Shown here: one piece after another, positions 47,388 through 58,014 of the stretch
Numbering within the stretch: position 1 is the first letter of the stretch
Layout: the number at the start of each line of letters is the position of its first letter
Source: Hyphomonadaceae bacterium
GTDB taxonomy: Bacteria > Pseudomonadota > Alphaproteobacteria > Rhizobiales > Hyphomicrobiaceae
Assembly (NCBI GenBank): GCA_019747815.1
Contig: JAIEQJ010000023.1
Coordinates: forward strand, 62,001-126,000
Reading direction: 5' to 3'
DNA length: 64,000 nt
Notes under the pieces: generated by a model
Told to the model about the DNA's origin: nothing
What the model saw: the letters and a program-made list of their open reading frames with translations, nothing else
Database searches by the model: none
Translations under genes and position numbers: made by a program

Positions 47388-48602
47388 ATGCAGAAGATCA
47401 AGGTCAGCGGCACCGTCGTCGAGATGGACGGCGATGAAATGACGCGGATCATCTGGAAGCTCATCAAGGACAAGCTGATCCACCCCTATCTCGATATCAA
47501 CCTGGAATACTACGATCTCGGCGTGGAGTATCGCGACAAGACCAATGACCAGGTGACGATCGACGCCGCCAACGCCACCAAGAAGTACGGCGTCGCCGTC
47601 AAGTGCGCCACCATCACGCCGGATGAGGGCCGGGTCAAAGAGTTCGGCCTCAAGGAGATGTGGAAGAGCCCCAACGGCACCATCCGCAACATCCTTGGCG
47701 GCGTGATCTTCCGCGAGCCCATCATCTGCAAGAACGTGCCGCGCCTGGTGCCGGGCTGGACGCAGCCCATCATCATCGGGCGCCACGCCTACGGTGACCA
47801 GTATCGCGCCACCGATTTCAAGTTTCCCGGCAAGGGCACCATCACCATCAAGTTCACCGGCGAGGACGGCAAGGTGATCGAGAGGGAGGTGTTCAAGGCG
47901 CCGGGCAGCGGCATCACCATGGCGATGTACAATCTCGACGACTCGATCAGCGACTTCGCCCGCGCCTCCTTCAACTACGGCCTGAACCGCGGCTACTCGG
48001 TCTATCTGTCCACCAAAAACACCATCCTGAAGCAGTACGACGGCCGCTTCATGGAGCTCTTCCAGCAGATCTTCGACAAGGAGTTCAAGGCCGAGTTCGA
48101 CAAGAAGAAGATCGTCTACGAGCACCGGCTGATCGACGACATGGTGGCCTCCGCCCTCAAGTGGTCCGGCGGCTACGTGTGGGCCTGCAAGAACTACGAC
48201 GGCGACGTGCAGTCGGACACGGTGGCGCAGGGCTTCGGCTCGCTCGGCCTGATGACCAGCGTGCTGATGACCCCCGACGGCAAGACTGTGGAAGCCGAGG
48301 CCGCCCACGGCACCGTCACGCGCCACTACCGCGAGCATCAGAAGGGCAAGGAGACCTCCACCAACTCCATCGCCTCCATTTTCGCCTGGACGCGCGGTCT
48401 GGCGCACCGGGCCAAGCTCGACAACAACCCCGCGCTCGCCAAGTTTGCAGTCACGCTCGAAAAGGTGTGCATCGATACGGTGGAGGCGGGCTTCATGACC
48501 AAGGACCTCGCCCTGCTCGTCGGCGCCGACCAGAAGTGGCTCTCCACCACCGGTTTCCTCGACAAGATCGACGAGAACCTGAAGAAGGCGATGGCCGCAT
48601 AG
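47388..48602 (+). CDS. icd: NADP-dependent isocitrate dehydrogenase
   Basis: This 404-residue TCA-cycle enzyme belongs to the eukaryotic-like homodimeric class. It opens [20 protein letters not shown], a diagnostic start, and has the signature [18 protein letters not shown]-like [20 protein letters not shown] (substrate and Mg binding, about residues 271-290) and [22 protein letters not shown] in parts. The ATG at 47388 has a ggaagggg site. A possible promoter lies just upstream. A hairpin follows the stop. Confidence 0.97.
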   Translation: MQKIKVSGTVVEMDGDEMTRIIWKLIKDKLIHPYLDINLEYYDLGVEYRDKTNDQVTIDAANATKKYGVAVKCATITPDEGRVKEFGLKEMWKSPNGTIRNILGGVIFREPIICKNVPRLVPGWTQPIIIGRHAYGDQYRATDFKFPGKGTITIKFTGEDGKVIEREVFKAPGSGITMAMYNLDDSISDFARASFNYGLNRGYSVYLSTKNTILKQYDGRFMELFQQIFDKEFKAEFDKKKIVYEHRLIDDMVASALKWSGGYVWACKNYDGDVQSDTVAQGFGSLGLMTSVLMTPDGKTVEAEAAHGTVTRHYREHQKGKETSTNSIASIFAWTRGLAHRAKLDNNPALAKFAVTLEKVCIDTVEAGFMTKDLALLVGADQKWLSTTGFLDKIDENLKKAMAA

Positions 48603-48619
48603 CGGTACTGGTCGCCGCA

Positions 48620-48643
48620 GTGTCGGGTCTTAAGGTCCGACAC
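48620..48643 (+). terminator. Hairpin after icd
   Basis: gtgtcgg (48620-48626) pairs with ccgacac (48637-48643) over a 10-base loop, 17 bp after the icd stop. There is no T-tract, so termination would be weak or Rho-assisted. The next gene starts 61 bp later. Confidence 0.35.
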
Positions 48644-48704
48644 CGCCGTGCCGCTGTCCTGCCCAGATGCAGCGCCATACCACCCGCCGCTTTTGGAGGG
48701 CGGC

Positions 48705-49679
48705 ATGCGGCGGACAGCACTGATGGGGCTCATCATCGGTTTGGCATTCACCGCCTTTGCTTATCTCAACAACACGAATTGGCTGGCGACGCCGCGCGGA
48801 GGCAAGCCGACGCTGCTCGCCCATCGGGGCCTGCACCAGACCTATCGAACCGAGGGCCTCGGACGCGACACGTGCACGGCGACACGTATCTTCCCGCCGG
48901 AGCATGCGTTCCTGGAGAACACGCTGGACTCCATGCGGGCGGCTTTTGCCAGCGGCGCCGACATCGTCGAATTCGACGTGCACCGCACGGCCGACGGCCA
49001 CTTCGCCGTGTTCCATGATTGGACCCTCGATTGCCGCACCAACGGCAGCGGCGTCACCCGCGAGCGCGCGCTGGCCGAGCTGCAAGCCCTCGACATTGGC
49101 TACGGGTATACCGCCGATGACGGCAACACCTATCCGTTCCGCGGCAAAGGCGTCGGCCTCATGCCCTCGCTCGATGAGGTGCTGGCCGCATTTCCCGACA
49201 AACGGTTCCTCATCGACATCAAGAGCAACGACGAGGAGGAAGGCCGGGCTGTGGCCGAGCGGCTGGGCCGCCTGCCCGCGGAGCAGCGCGCGCTCCTGAT
49301 GGTCTATGGCGGCGAGCGGCCGGTCGCAGCCGTGCGGGCGAGCCTGCCCGAGATAGGCACGTTGACACGCGCGAACTTGAAAACCTGCCTGCTGCGCTAC
49401 CTGGCGGTCGGCTGGTCAGGGTACGTCCCCGCGGCTTGCCACAACGCCGTGCTGGTCATCCCGGTCAACTATGCGCATTGGCTCTGGGGCTGGCCGCACC
49501 GCTTCCTGGCGCACACGCGCGCAGCAAACAGCCGCGTCTTTGTGATGGGATCGTGGGAGGGGGAGGGCTTCTCGCGCGGCCTCGACAGCGCGGCTGAATT
49601 CCACCGCCTGCCGGACGGCTTCGACGGTGGCATCTGGACCAACCGCCTCGATCGCATCGCCCCACTCGTCACCCGCTAG
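48705..49679 (+). CDS. Glycerophosphodiester phosphodiesterase family protein
   Basis: This 324-residue protein has an N-terminal hydrophobic anchor (LMGLIIGLAFTAFAYL) and a GDPD barrel. Catalytic and metal positions are visible: HRG in LLAHRGLHQTY (about 41-51), ENT in FLENTLDSMRAA, EFD in DIVEFDVHRTADGHF, and HDW in VFHDWTLDCRTNGSGVT. An active enzyme would release glycerol-3-phosphate from glycerophosphodiesters. The ATG at 48705 has a ggagggc site. The loop after HRG is longer than in GlpQ/UgpQ and may form a lid. Confidence 0.9.
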   Translation: MRRTALMGLIIGLAFTAFAYLNNTNWLATPRGGKPTLLAHRGLHQTYRTEGLGRDTCTATRIFPPEHAFLENTLDSMRAAFASGADIVEFDVHRTADGHFAVFHDWTLDCRTNGSGVTRERALAELQALDIGYGYTADDGNTYPFRGKGVGLMPSLDEVLAAFPDKRFLIDIKSNDEEEGRAVAERLGRLPAEQRALLMVYGGERPVAAVRASLPEIGTLTRANLKTCLLRYLAVGWSGYVPAACHNAVLVIPVNYAHWLWGWPHRFLAHTRAANSRVFVMGSWEGEGFSRGLDSAAEFHRLPDGFDGGIWTNRLDRIAPLVTR

Positions 49680-49933
49680 CGCGGGAGCTGAGCGCCTCGG
49701 CGCGGGCCAGCCAGCGGCTTGCGGCGCGCGAGGTAGCGGGCCACCGGATCGCGCCATTTCACAAGGTAATGTCCGAGCACCGACAACAGAGCCGCGCTCC
49801 AAAAGAACGCCAGCAGTGTCCACGCGCCGACCATGCCGCTGTGCGCATCGACGATCCAAACCGCGCACATGGAAAACACGGCGGCGGCTGCCAAAACCCA
49901 AATCAACGCGACCCAAACTCTGGGCATCAGCAT
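49676..49933 (-). CDS. Small membrane protein with two transmembrane helices
   Basis: This 85-residue protein has two hydrophobic segments, VWVALIWVLAAAAVFSMCAVWIV in parts (about 5-27) and AWTLLAFFWSAALLSVLGHYL in parts (about 36-56), and a basic tail (WRDPVARYLARRKPLAG). ATG 49933 is preferred because ggag lies 7 bp upstream; ATG 49948 is also in frame. Its stop overlaps that of the convergent phosphodiesterase gene by 4 bp. No family recognised; it could be a chance ORF. Confidence 0.5.
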   Translation of the reverse strand: MLMPRVWVALIWVLAAAAVFSMCAVWIVDAHSGMVGAWTLLAFFWSAALLSVLGHYLVKWRDPVARYLARRKPLAGPRRGAQLPR

Positions 49934-50169
49934 GGATATCTCCGACATTTCGAGCTCATGTCGGGCGCGACCAATGTCTCTTGGACCAGCCCGCCGTCAA
50001 ACATGTCTGCAAGCATGTCCGTCCTGCAAAACGTTCCCTGATCCTGCGGCGACAATCCGTTCCGTCGCCAGAGCTCTGCATGTGACCGGAGCTTCCGCGT
50101 CAAACATTTGCTCGTCCTACTCGGTTGTGACGGCGCGGGCTGTGCGGCTTCAAGCCGCTCCGGGCGCGG

Positions 50170-50607
50170 CTACTTGCCCTGCTGCTTGCGCAAATCCCGC
50201 ATCATGCGCTGGTTCAGCTCCTGAAAGGCTTTCACCAGCCTCTGGCATTCCGCCTCGACCGCATTGCACTGGACGTTCATCTGCAAGCGCAGGTCGGCGC
50301 CGTCCTGCACCGGCCGGCGGCACACGACGGAGGGATGCGCCGGATGGCCGGGCATCGTGAACGTCCACACCGTGTCCTTGGCCTTGTCGCTGATCGCTAC
50401 ATAGCTTTTGTCGCGGAAGTCTTCCTTCAGCTTCTCGGTCTTGGTCAGGCGGTCGAAGAGACCCTGGGGCGGCTCTGACGGCCGGCCGCACAAGTCCTGG
50501 GCGAGTGCCGGGCCCGGCAACAGGGCGAGAGCAGATAGTCCGGCGCCAAGCGCCAGTGATATGCCTGCGGCTGCCGCGATCGGTCTCGTCATGCTGCGTG
50601 TGTCCAT
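50170..50607 (-). CDS. Secreted hypothetical protein
   Basis: This 145-residue protein has a signal peptide (AAAAGISLALGAGLSALALLPGPALAQ in two parts, about residues 11-36). The mature domain has four cysteines (DLCGRP, VVCRRP, QCNAVEAEC), and ends in a Lys/Gln-rich helix. The start may be ATG 50607 or 50592. It is downstream of alaS on the same strand by 32 bp. No recognised family. Confidence 0.65.
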   Translation of the reverse strand: MDTRSMTRPIAAAAGISLALGAGLSALALLPGPALAQDLCGRPSEPPQGLFDRLTKTEKLKEDFRDKSYVAISDKAKDTVWTFTMPGHPAHPSVVCRRPVQDGADLRLQMNVQCNAVEAECQRLVKAFQELNQRMMRDLRKQQGK

Positions 50608-50639
50608 CGGTGTAGGGCAATGGGCGAGCGTCCGCGCGC

Positions 50640-53342
<2,703 letters not shown>

Positions 53343-53436
53343 CGTGTGCTCACGGGAGTTAATCGCAGCCTCTTCTAGCTACGCGGCTCTCCCGTGTCCA
53401 CAAACGCCGAGGTCACGCCCGAATTTGGCCCGCGCA

Positions 53437-54591
53437 TCAGCGCTTGCCGCGGGCCCCCTTCTTGCCGGCCGCCTCCGCCTCGGGCTCCTCGGGCATGAAG
53501 CCCTCGGGCCCTTCCTCGGCGTCCTTGGCTTCGTTGCCTTCTGGCGCGGCCTGCAGCATCTTGTCGACGATGAGACCGGCATTTTGCCGGATCGCCTTCT
53601 CGATCTGATCGGCGATCTTCGGGTGCTCCTTGAGGAAGGCCTTGGTGTTCTCCCGGCCCTGGCCGATGCGGTCGCCATTGTAGGAGAACCAAGCACCGGA
53701 CTTCTCGACGATGGCGGCCTTCACCCCGAGGTCGACCAGCTCGCCGGTCTTGGAGATGCCCTCGCCGTACATGATGTCGAACTCCACCTGCTTGAAGGGC
53801 GGCGCCACCTTGTTCTTCACCACCTTCACGCGCGTCTGATTGCCCACCACCTCCTCGCGCTCCTTGATCTGGCCGATGCGGCGAATATCCAGGCGCACGG
53901 AGGCATAGAACTTCAGCGCATTGCCGCCCGTGGTCGTCTCGGGATTGCCAAACATGATGCCGATCTTCATGCGGATCTGATTGATGAAGATGACCATGCA
54001 CTTGGATTTGGAAATCGAGGCCGTGAGCTTGCGCAGCGCCTTGCTCATCAGGCGGGCCTGCATGCCGGGCTGCATGTCGCCCATCTCGCCTTCGAGCTCG
54101 GCGCGTGGGGTCAGGGCTGCGACCGAATCAACCACCAGCACATCGACCGCGCCGGACCGCACGAGCGTGTCGGCGATCTCCAGGGCCTGCTCGCCATCGT
54201 CGGGTTGGGAGATCAGCAGGTCCTCGATCTTGACCCCGAGCTTGCGCGCATAGACCGGATCCAGGGCATGCTCGGCATCCACAAAGGCGCAGATGCCGCC
54301 CTTCTTCTGGGCTTCCGCCAGGACCTGCAGCGAGAGGGTTGTCTTGCCCGAAGATTCGGGCCCGTAGATCTCGATCACGCGACCGCGCGGCAGGCCGCCG
54401 ATGCCGAGTGCGATGTCGAGCCCCAGCGAGCCCGTCGAAATGGCCTCCACCTCGATCGCGCGGTCGTTGGCGCCGAGCCGCATGATGGAGCCCTTGCCGT
54501 GCAGCTTGTCGATCTGCGCGAGCGCGGCCTCGAGCGCCTTCTGCTTGTCCATGCTACCCCCTTCGACCACACGCAGCTGCGGCTTTTCCAT
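53437..54591 (-). CDS. recA: Recombinase RecA
   Basis: This 384-residue DNA-repair ATPase has Walker A ([27 protein letters not shown] near residue 79), [15 protein letters not shown]-like loop L2 region [19 protein letters not shown], and the C-terminal lobe ending in acidic and basic residues. The chain begins [12 protein letters not shown] before the usual [11 protein letters not shown]; the ATG at 54591 has an agggg site, so I keep the longer form. A LexA-box-like site is 64-78 bp upstream. alaS follows on the same strand. Confidence 0.98.
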   Translation of the reverse strand: MEKPQLRVVEGGSMDKQKALEAALAQIDKLHGKGSIMRLGANDRAIEVEAISTGSLGLDIALGIGGLPRGRVIEIYGPESSGKTTLSLQVLAEAQKKGGICAFVDAEHALDPVYARKLGVKIEDLLISQPDDGEQALEIADTLVRSGAVDVLVVDSVAALTPRAELEGEMGDMQPGMQARLMSKALRKLTASISKSKCMVIFINQIRMKIGIMFGNPETTTGGNALKFYASVRLDIRRIGQIKEREEVVGNQTRVKVVKNKVAPPFKQVEFDIMYGEGISKTGELVDLGVKAAIVEKSGAWFSYNGDRIGQGRENTKAFLKEHPKIADQIEKAIRQNAGLIVDKMLQAAPEGNEAKDAEEGPEGFMPEEPEAEAAGKKGARGKR

Positions 54592-54654
54592 GGAAAACCC
54601 CTTATTTCATGAGTTGCAGGTAGAGGCAAAACGCAGCACGCAATTTGTCTGTGT

Positions 54655-54669
54655 GTACACGTTTTGTTC
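54655..54669 (-). promoter_or_regulatory. LexA-box-like SOS operator of recA
   Basis: On the plus strand the site reads gtac-acgtttt-gttc. That is one base off the alphaproteobacterial LexA box GTTC-N7-GTTC. It is 64 bp upstream of the recA start codon, where SOS repression would act. Confidence 0.55.
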
Positions 54670-54745
54670 TGGCCACGCAACCGCCTTCTCGCGCGATGCA
54701 CAAACGCTTGGCGGACGGGGTCGGGCGGCAGGCGCGAGCGGCGTT

Positions 54746-56242
54746 CTACGCCGATGGAGCTGACCTTGGACGCCAGCTCCTGAGCCGCACACCGATGGGC
54801 CACAACAGCGCCGCGATCGTCATGGCGGCCAGCACGGCTGCCACCGGGCGGCTGAAGAACGGCAGGATGTTGCCGTCCGATTTGATCAGCGACGTCACCA
54901 GGTTCTGCTCCACCATGGTTCCCATGACGATGCCGAGCACCATGGCGGCCACTGGGTAGCCGTTGCGCTCCATGACGTAGCCGATCACGCCGAACGCCGC
55001 CACCGTCAGCACCGCGAACAGGTTGTTGCCAGTGGCGAACGCACCGACGGCGCACAGCAGCACGATGATCGGCATCACGGATGCCCGCGGCGCCCGCAGC
55101 ACCAGGGAGGCCACCCGGATCATGGCGATGCCGAGCGGGATCATGAGGATGTTGGCAATGATGAAGATGATGTAGAGCGCATACATGCTGGAAGCACGCT
55201 CGGTGAAGAGCGTCGGCCCGGGGTTCAGCCCCTTCATGTACAGCACGCCGATGGCGATCGCGGTGATGGTATCGCCGGGAATGCCGAACAAGAGCGACGG
55301 CACCCACCCGGAGGCGAGGCTGGCATTGTTGCTGGCTCCGGCCTCGATCAGGCCTTCGGGGTGGCCGGTGCCGAACTTCTCCGGCTCCTTGGACAGGCGC
55401 TTGGACATGGAATAGCTGACCCAGGCCGCCATATCGGCGCCTGCGCCGGGAAGAACGCCGATGATGATGCCGACGGTGTTGCCCCGCACCTGCGGCTTCA
55501 CGTACGTGCGGGTGAGTTCGAGCTGACCCTTGAGAATGCTGCCGAAGCGGCGATAGGGCAGCTTGGGCGGCTCGGGGTTCAGCATCGCCCGCATCACCTC
55601 CGAGACCGCAAATACGCCCACCAGTGCGGGAATGGGCTCGATGCCGCCCAGCAGATCCGTCACGCCGAACGTGAAGCGCGGCGTCCCGGCCGGATTCTCG
55701 ATGCCGATGCAGGAGACCAGCAGCCCCAAAAGCATGCTGGCAATGGCCTTCACAGGGGAGGAGCGCGCCACCAGCGTCGCGCACATCAAGCCGAGGAAGG
55801 CCAGCCAGAAATACTCGTAGGTGGAGAAGCTGAGCGCCATTTCGGCCAGCGGCGGCGCCAGGATCATCAGCGACAGCGTACCGGCAATGCCGCCGAGCGC
55901 GCTGAACCACACGCAGATGCCAAGCGCCAGCTCCGGCTGGCCTTTGCGGGTCATGGCATAGGCCTCGTCGGTATAGGCCGCCGAGGCGGGCGTGCCCGGG
56001 ATGCGCAGCAGAGCGCCAGGAATGTCGCCCGAGAAGATCGCCATCGCCGACGCCGCAATGATGGTGGCCACGGCCGCGATGGGGGACAAGTAGAAGGTCA
56101 CCGGCACCAGCAGGGCGGTCGCCATCGTGGCGGACAGCCCCGGCAGAGAGCCCACGACGAGGCCGTAGATGGAGGCCAGCAGGATGGCGAGCAGCACGTC
56201 CGTCTGCAGCACCAGGGCGAAGGCTTCCGTGACCGTGCTCAT
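54746..56242 (-). CDS. tctA: Tripartite tricarboxylate transporter large permease (TctA)
   Basis: This 498-residue inner-membrane protein has about eleven to twelve hydrophobic helices and the TctA signature regions SLPGLSATMATALLVPVTF (about 31-49), IPGALLRIPGTPASAAYTDEAYAM in parts, and GVLPGAGADMAAWVSYSMSK with GDTITAIAIGVLYMKGL. It imports citrate or another carboxylate together with TctB and the binding protein TctC. ATG 56242 is used; 7 bp separates it from the tctB stop, and the extended upstream frame lacks homology. Confidence 0.95.
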   Translation of the reverse strand: MSTVTEAFALVLQTDVLLAILLASIYGLVVGSLPGLSATMATALLVPVTFYLSPIAAVATIIAASAMAIFSGDIPGALLRIPGTPASAAYTDEAYAMTRKGQPELALGICVWFSALGGIAGTLSLMILAPPLAEMALSFSTYEYFWLAFLGLMCATLVARSSPVKAIASMLLGLLVSCIGIENPAGTPRFTFGVTDLLGGIEPIPALVGVFAVSEVMRAMLNPEPPKLPYRRFGSILKGQLELTRTYVKPQVRGNTVGIIIGVLPGAGADMAAWVSYSMSKRLSKEPEKFGTGHPEGLIEAGASNNASLASGWVPSLLFGIPGDTITAIAIGVLYMKGLNPGPTLFTERASSMYALYIIFIIANILMIPLGIAMIRVASLVLRAPRASVMPIIVLLCAVGAFATGNNLFAVLTVAAFGVIGYVMERNGYPVAAMVLGIVMGTMVEQNLVTSLIKSDGNILPFFSRPVAAVLAAMTIAALLWPIGVRLRSWRPRSAPSA

Positions 56243-56249
56243 ACCGGCA

Positions 56250-56747
56250 TCACCAGGGTGCGGGCAGCAAGCCCGGCGGCAACGGCACACGCAGGAGCTT
56301 GGAGAACACCAGATGGACGAAGACGGGCGCACCGAGTGCCAGCGGCACAGCGAGGCGCAGCCGTGCCCCGAGCGCGAAGGCCGCCGTCAGGACGATCACG
56401 GCAGCCGTCAAAAGAAACCCGAGACGATCGACCGCGAACACATAGAACAGCAGCAGCGCCGGTGGTACCAGCGCCATCAGCCCCCGCCCCCATCCGATGG
56501 CCTGGCGCTGTTCGAACTCGGGTGCGGAATGCGCCGCCAGATCGGCCTCCGCTTCGTCCTCAAAGCCCCGGCCAATGCCAAGCGCAATCAGGGCCCCGCA
56601 CAGCACGAGCCCCGCACCGACCACCATCGGAAAGACATTGGGCCCGATCTGCTGCCCCGGCACCGGCGGCAGCCGCGACCCGCCATAGGCCGCCACGCCG
56701 CCGAGCGCGATGAGAAACAGGCCGGTATACCGGTCGGAAAGCTGCAT
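56250..56747 (-). CDS. tctB: Tripartite tricarboxylate transporter small permease (TctB)
   Basis: This 165-residue membrane protein has four predicted helices: GLFLIALGGVAAYGGSRL, GAGLVLCGALIALGIG, LMALVPPALLLFYVFAVDRLGF in parts, and AAVIVLTAAFALGARLRL. VPGQQIGPNVFPMVVG is a typical TctB segment between the first two helices. It lies between tctC and tctA, in the order C-B-A, 51 bp after the tctC stop... here tctC is upstream and tctA downstream on the minus strand. Start ATG 56747. Confidence 0.93.
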   Translation of the reverse strand: MQLSDRYTGLFLIALGGVAAYGGSRLPPVPGQQIGPNVFPMVVGAGLVLCGALIALGIGRGFEDEAEADLAAHSAPEFEQRQAIGWGRGLMALVPPALLLFYVFAVDRLGFLLTAAVIVLTAAFALGARLRLAVPLALGAPVFVHLVFSKLLRVPLPPGLLPAPW

Positions 56748-56798
56748 GTGGCCAGCCGGAAAGGCCCGAGGTGCGTCTGCGCCTGCGGCCCGCTCAAA

Positions 56799-57797
56799 TC
56801 ATCCCTTGGCAAGACCCGCAGCCTTCATGGCCACGCCCATCGCCCTGTTGCCGTCATCCATGAACTTGGCAAATCCCGGCCCGTCAGCCCACCTGACACC
56901 GAAGCCGCGGCTTGCCATGAAGTCTCGGAACTCGGCCGCCTCGTTGACCTTCTTGAACGCCGCGGTGAGGAGATTGGCGATGTCGGCCGGCAGCCCCTTG
57001 GGCGCCGCGAACCCGCGCCAAGCCCCGGTCGTGTAGTCGATGCCCATGGCCTCCTTCAGCGTCGGCACGTCCTTGAACGCCGGGTTGCGCTCGGCCGCCA
57101 TCACGGCCAGGCTGCGCGCCTTGCCGGCCTCGATGATGGCGCGCGCCTCCGGTACCGAGCAGGTCACGAGGTCGAGCCCGCCGGCCGCCAGATCCTGCAT
57201 GGCCGGGGCCGCGCCGTTGAGCGGCACCCAGGCGACGTGGTCGGGCCTCAGGCCCATCGCGGTGAGCCAACCGACGAGCGCCAGATGCCAGATGCCGCCC
57301 TGGCCGGTGCCCGACGCCTTCATTTTCCCTGGCGCCGCAGCCTTGATGGCGTCGGCCAGCTCCCTCACCGTCTTGTAGGGACTGCTGGCATTGACCTGGA
57401 TGCCGGGCGGGTCCTCGTTCATGAGGGCCAGCGGCGTGTAGCTGTCCGGCTTGAATTCGGTGAGGCCCTGCCAGTGCATCATCGAGATCTCGACGGTGAT
57501 GATGCCGATGTTGTAGCCGTCGGGTTGTGCGGTTGCGATGGCCGCGTGGCCGACGACACCGGAGCCACCGGTGCGGTTCACCACATTGAACGGCTGCTTG
57601 AGTTCCTTCTCGAGCACAGCCGCCACGATACGGGCCGTGGCATCGGTGCCACCACCGGCGCTCCAGGGGCAGATGATCGTGACCGGCCGGTTGGGCCAGG
57701 CGCCCTGAGCCTGAACGTATGGAAATCCGAGCGTTGCCGCAGCACCGGTGGCCGCGCCCCCCAGCAAGAGCTTGCGGCGCGTGTATCTCTGAGCCAT
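56799..57797 (-). CDS. tctC: Tripartite tricarboxylate transporter substrate-binding protein (TctC/Bug family)
   Basis: This 332-residue exported protein starts MAQRYTRRKLLLGGAATG, a twin-arginine-like signal (RR before a hydrophobic run) and has the Bug core: WPNRPVTIICPWSAGGGTDATAR (carboxylate-binding loop), FNVVNRTGGSGVVGHAAIA, and DLVTCSVPEARAIIEAGKARSLAVMA in parts. It binds a carboxylate for TctAB. ATG 57797 has a ggttggagg site; the longer frame is not homologous. No TctD/TctE sensor pair or other regulator is adjacent. Confidence 0.94.
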   Translation of the reverse strand: MAQRYTRRKLLLGGAATGAAATLGFPYVQAQGAWPNRPVTIICPWSAGGGTDATARIVAAVLEKELKQPFNVVNRTGGSGVVGHAAIATAQPDGYNIGIITVEISMMHWQGLTEFKPDSYTPLALMNEDPPGIQVNASSPYKTVRELADAIKAAAPGKMKASGTGQGGIWHLALVGWLTAMGLRPDHVAWVPLNGAAPAMQDLAAGGLDLVTCSVPEARAIIEAGKARSLAVMAAERNPAFKDVPTLKEAMGIDYTTGAWRGFAAPKGLPADIANLLTAAFKKVNEAAEFRDFMASRGFGVRWADGPGFAKFMDDGNRAMGVAMKAAGLAKG

Positions 57798-58014
57798 CGC
57801 TTCCTCCAACCTCTTCTTGGTATTGGCGCGATGATACTGCATTTTGCCGTCGCGTCGCACGCCCCGCGTGTACGGATCGGCTGGCACCGGCGCTTTTCCG
57901 CCACGCGGACGGTGCGCCGTCGGTCGGCGCACCGAGGCGCCGCGCAAGCACTGCGGGAGCGCCAGGCGGCGCGAGGCGCGACGATGCGGCTGCGGGCGGC
58001 AGGCAGCTGCGGGC

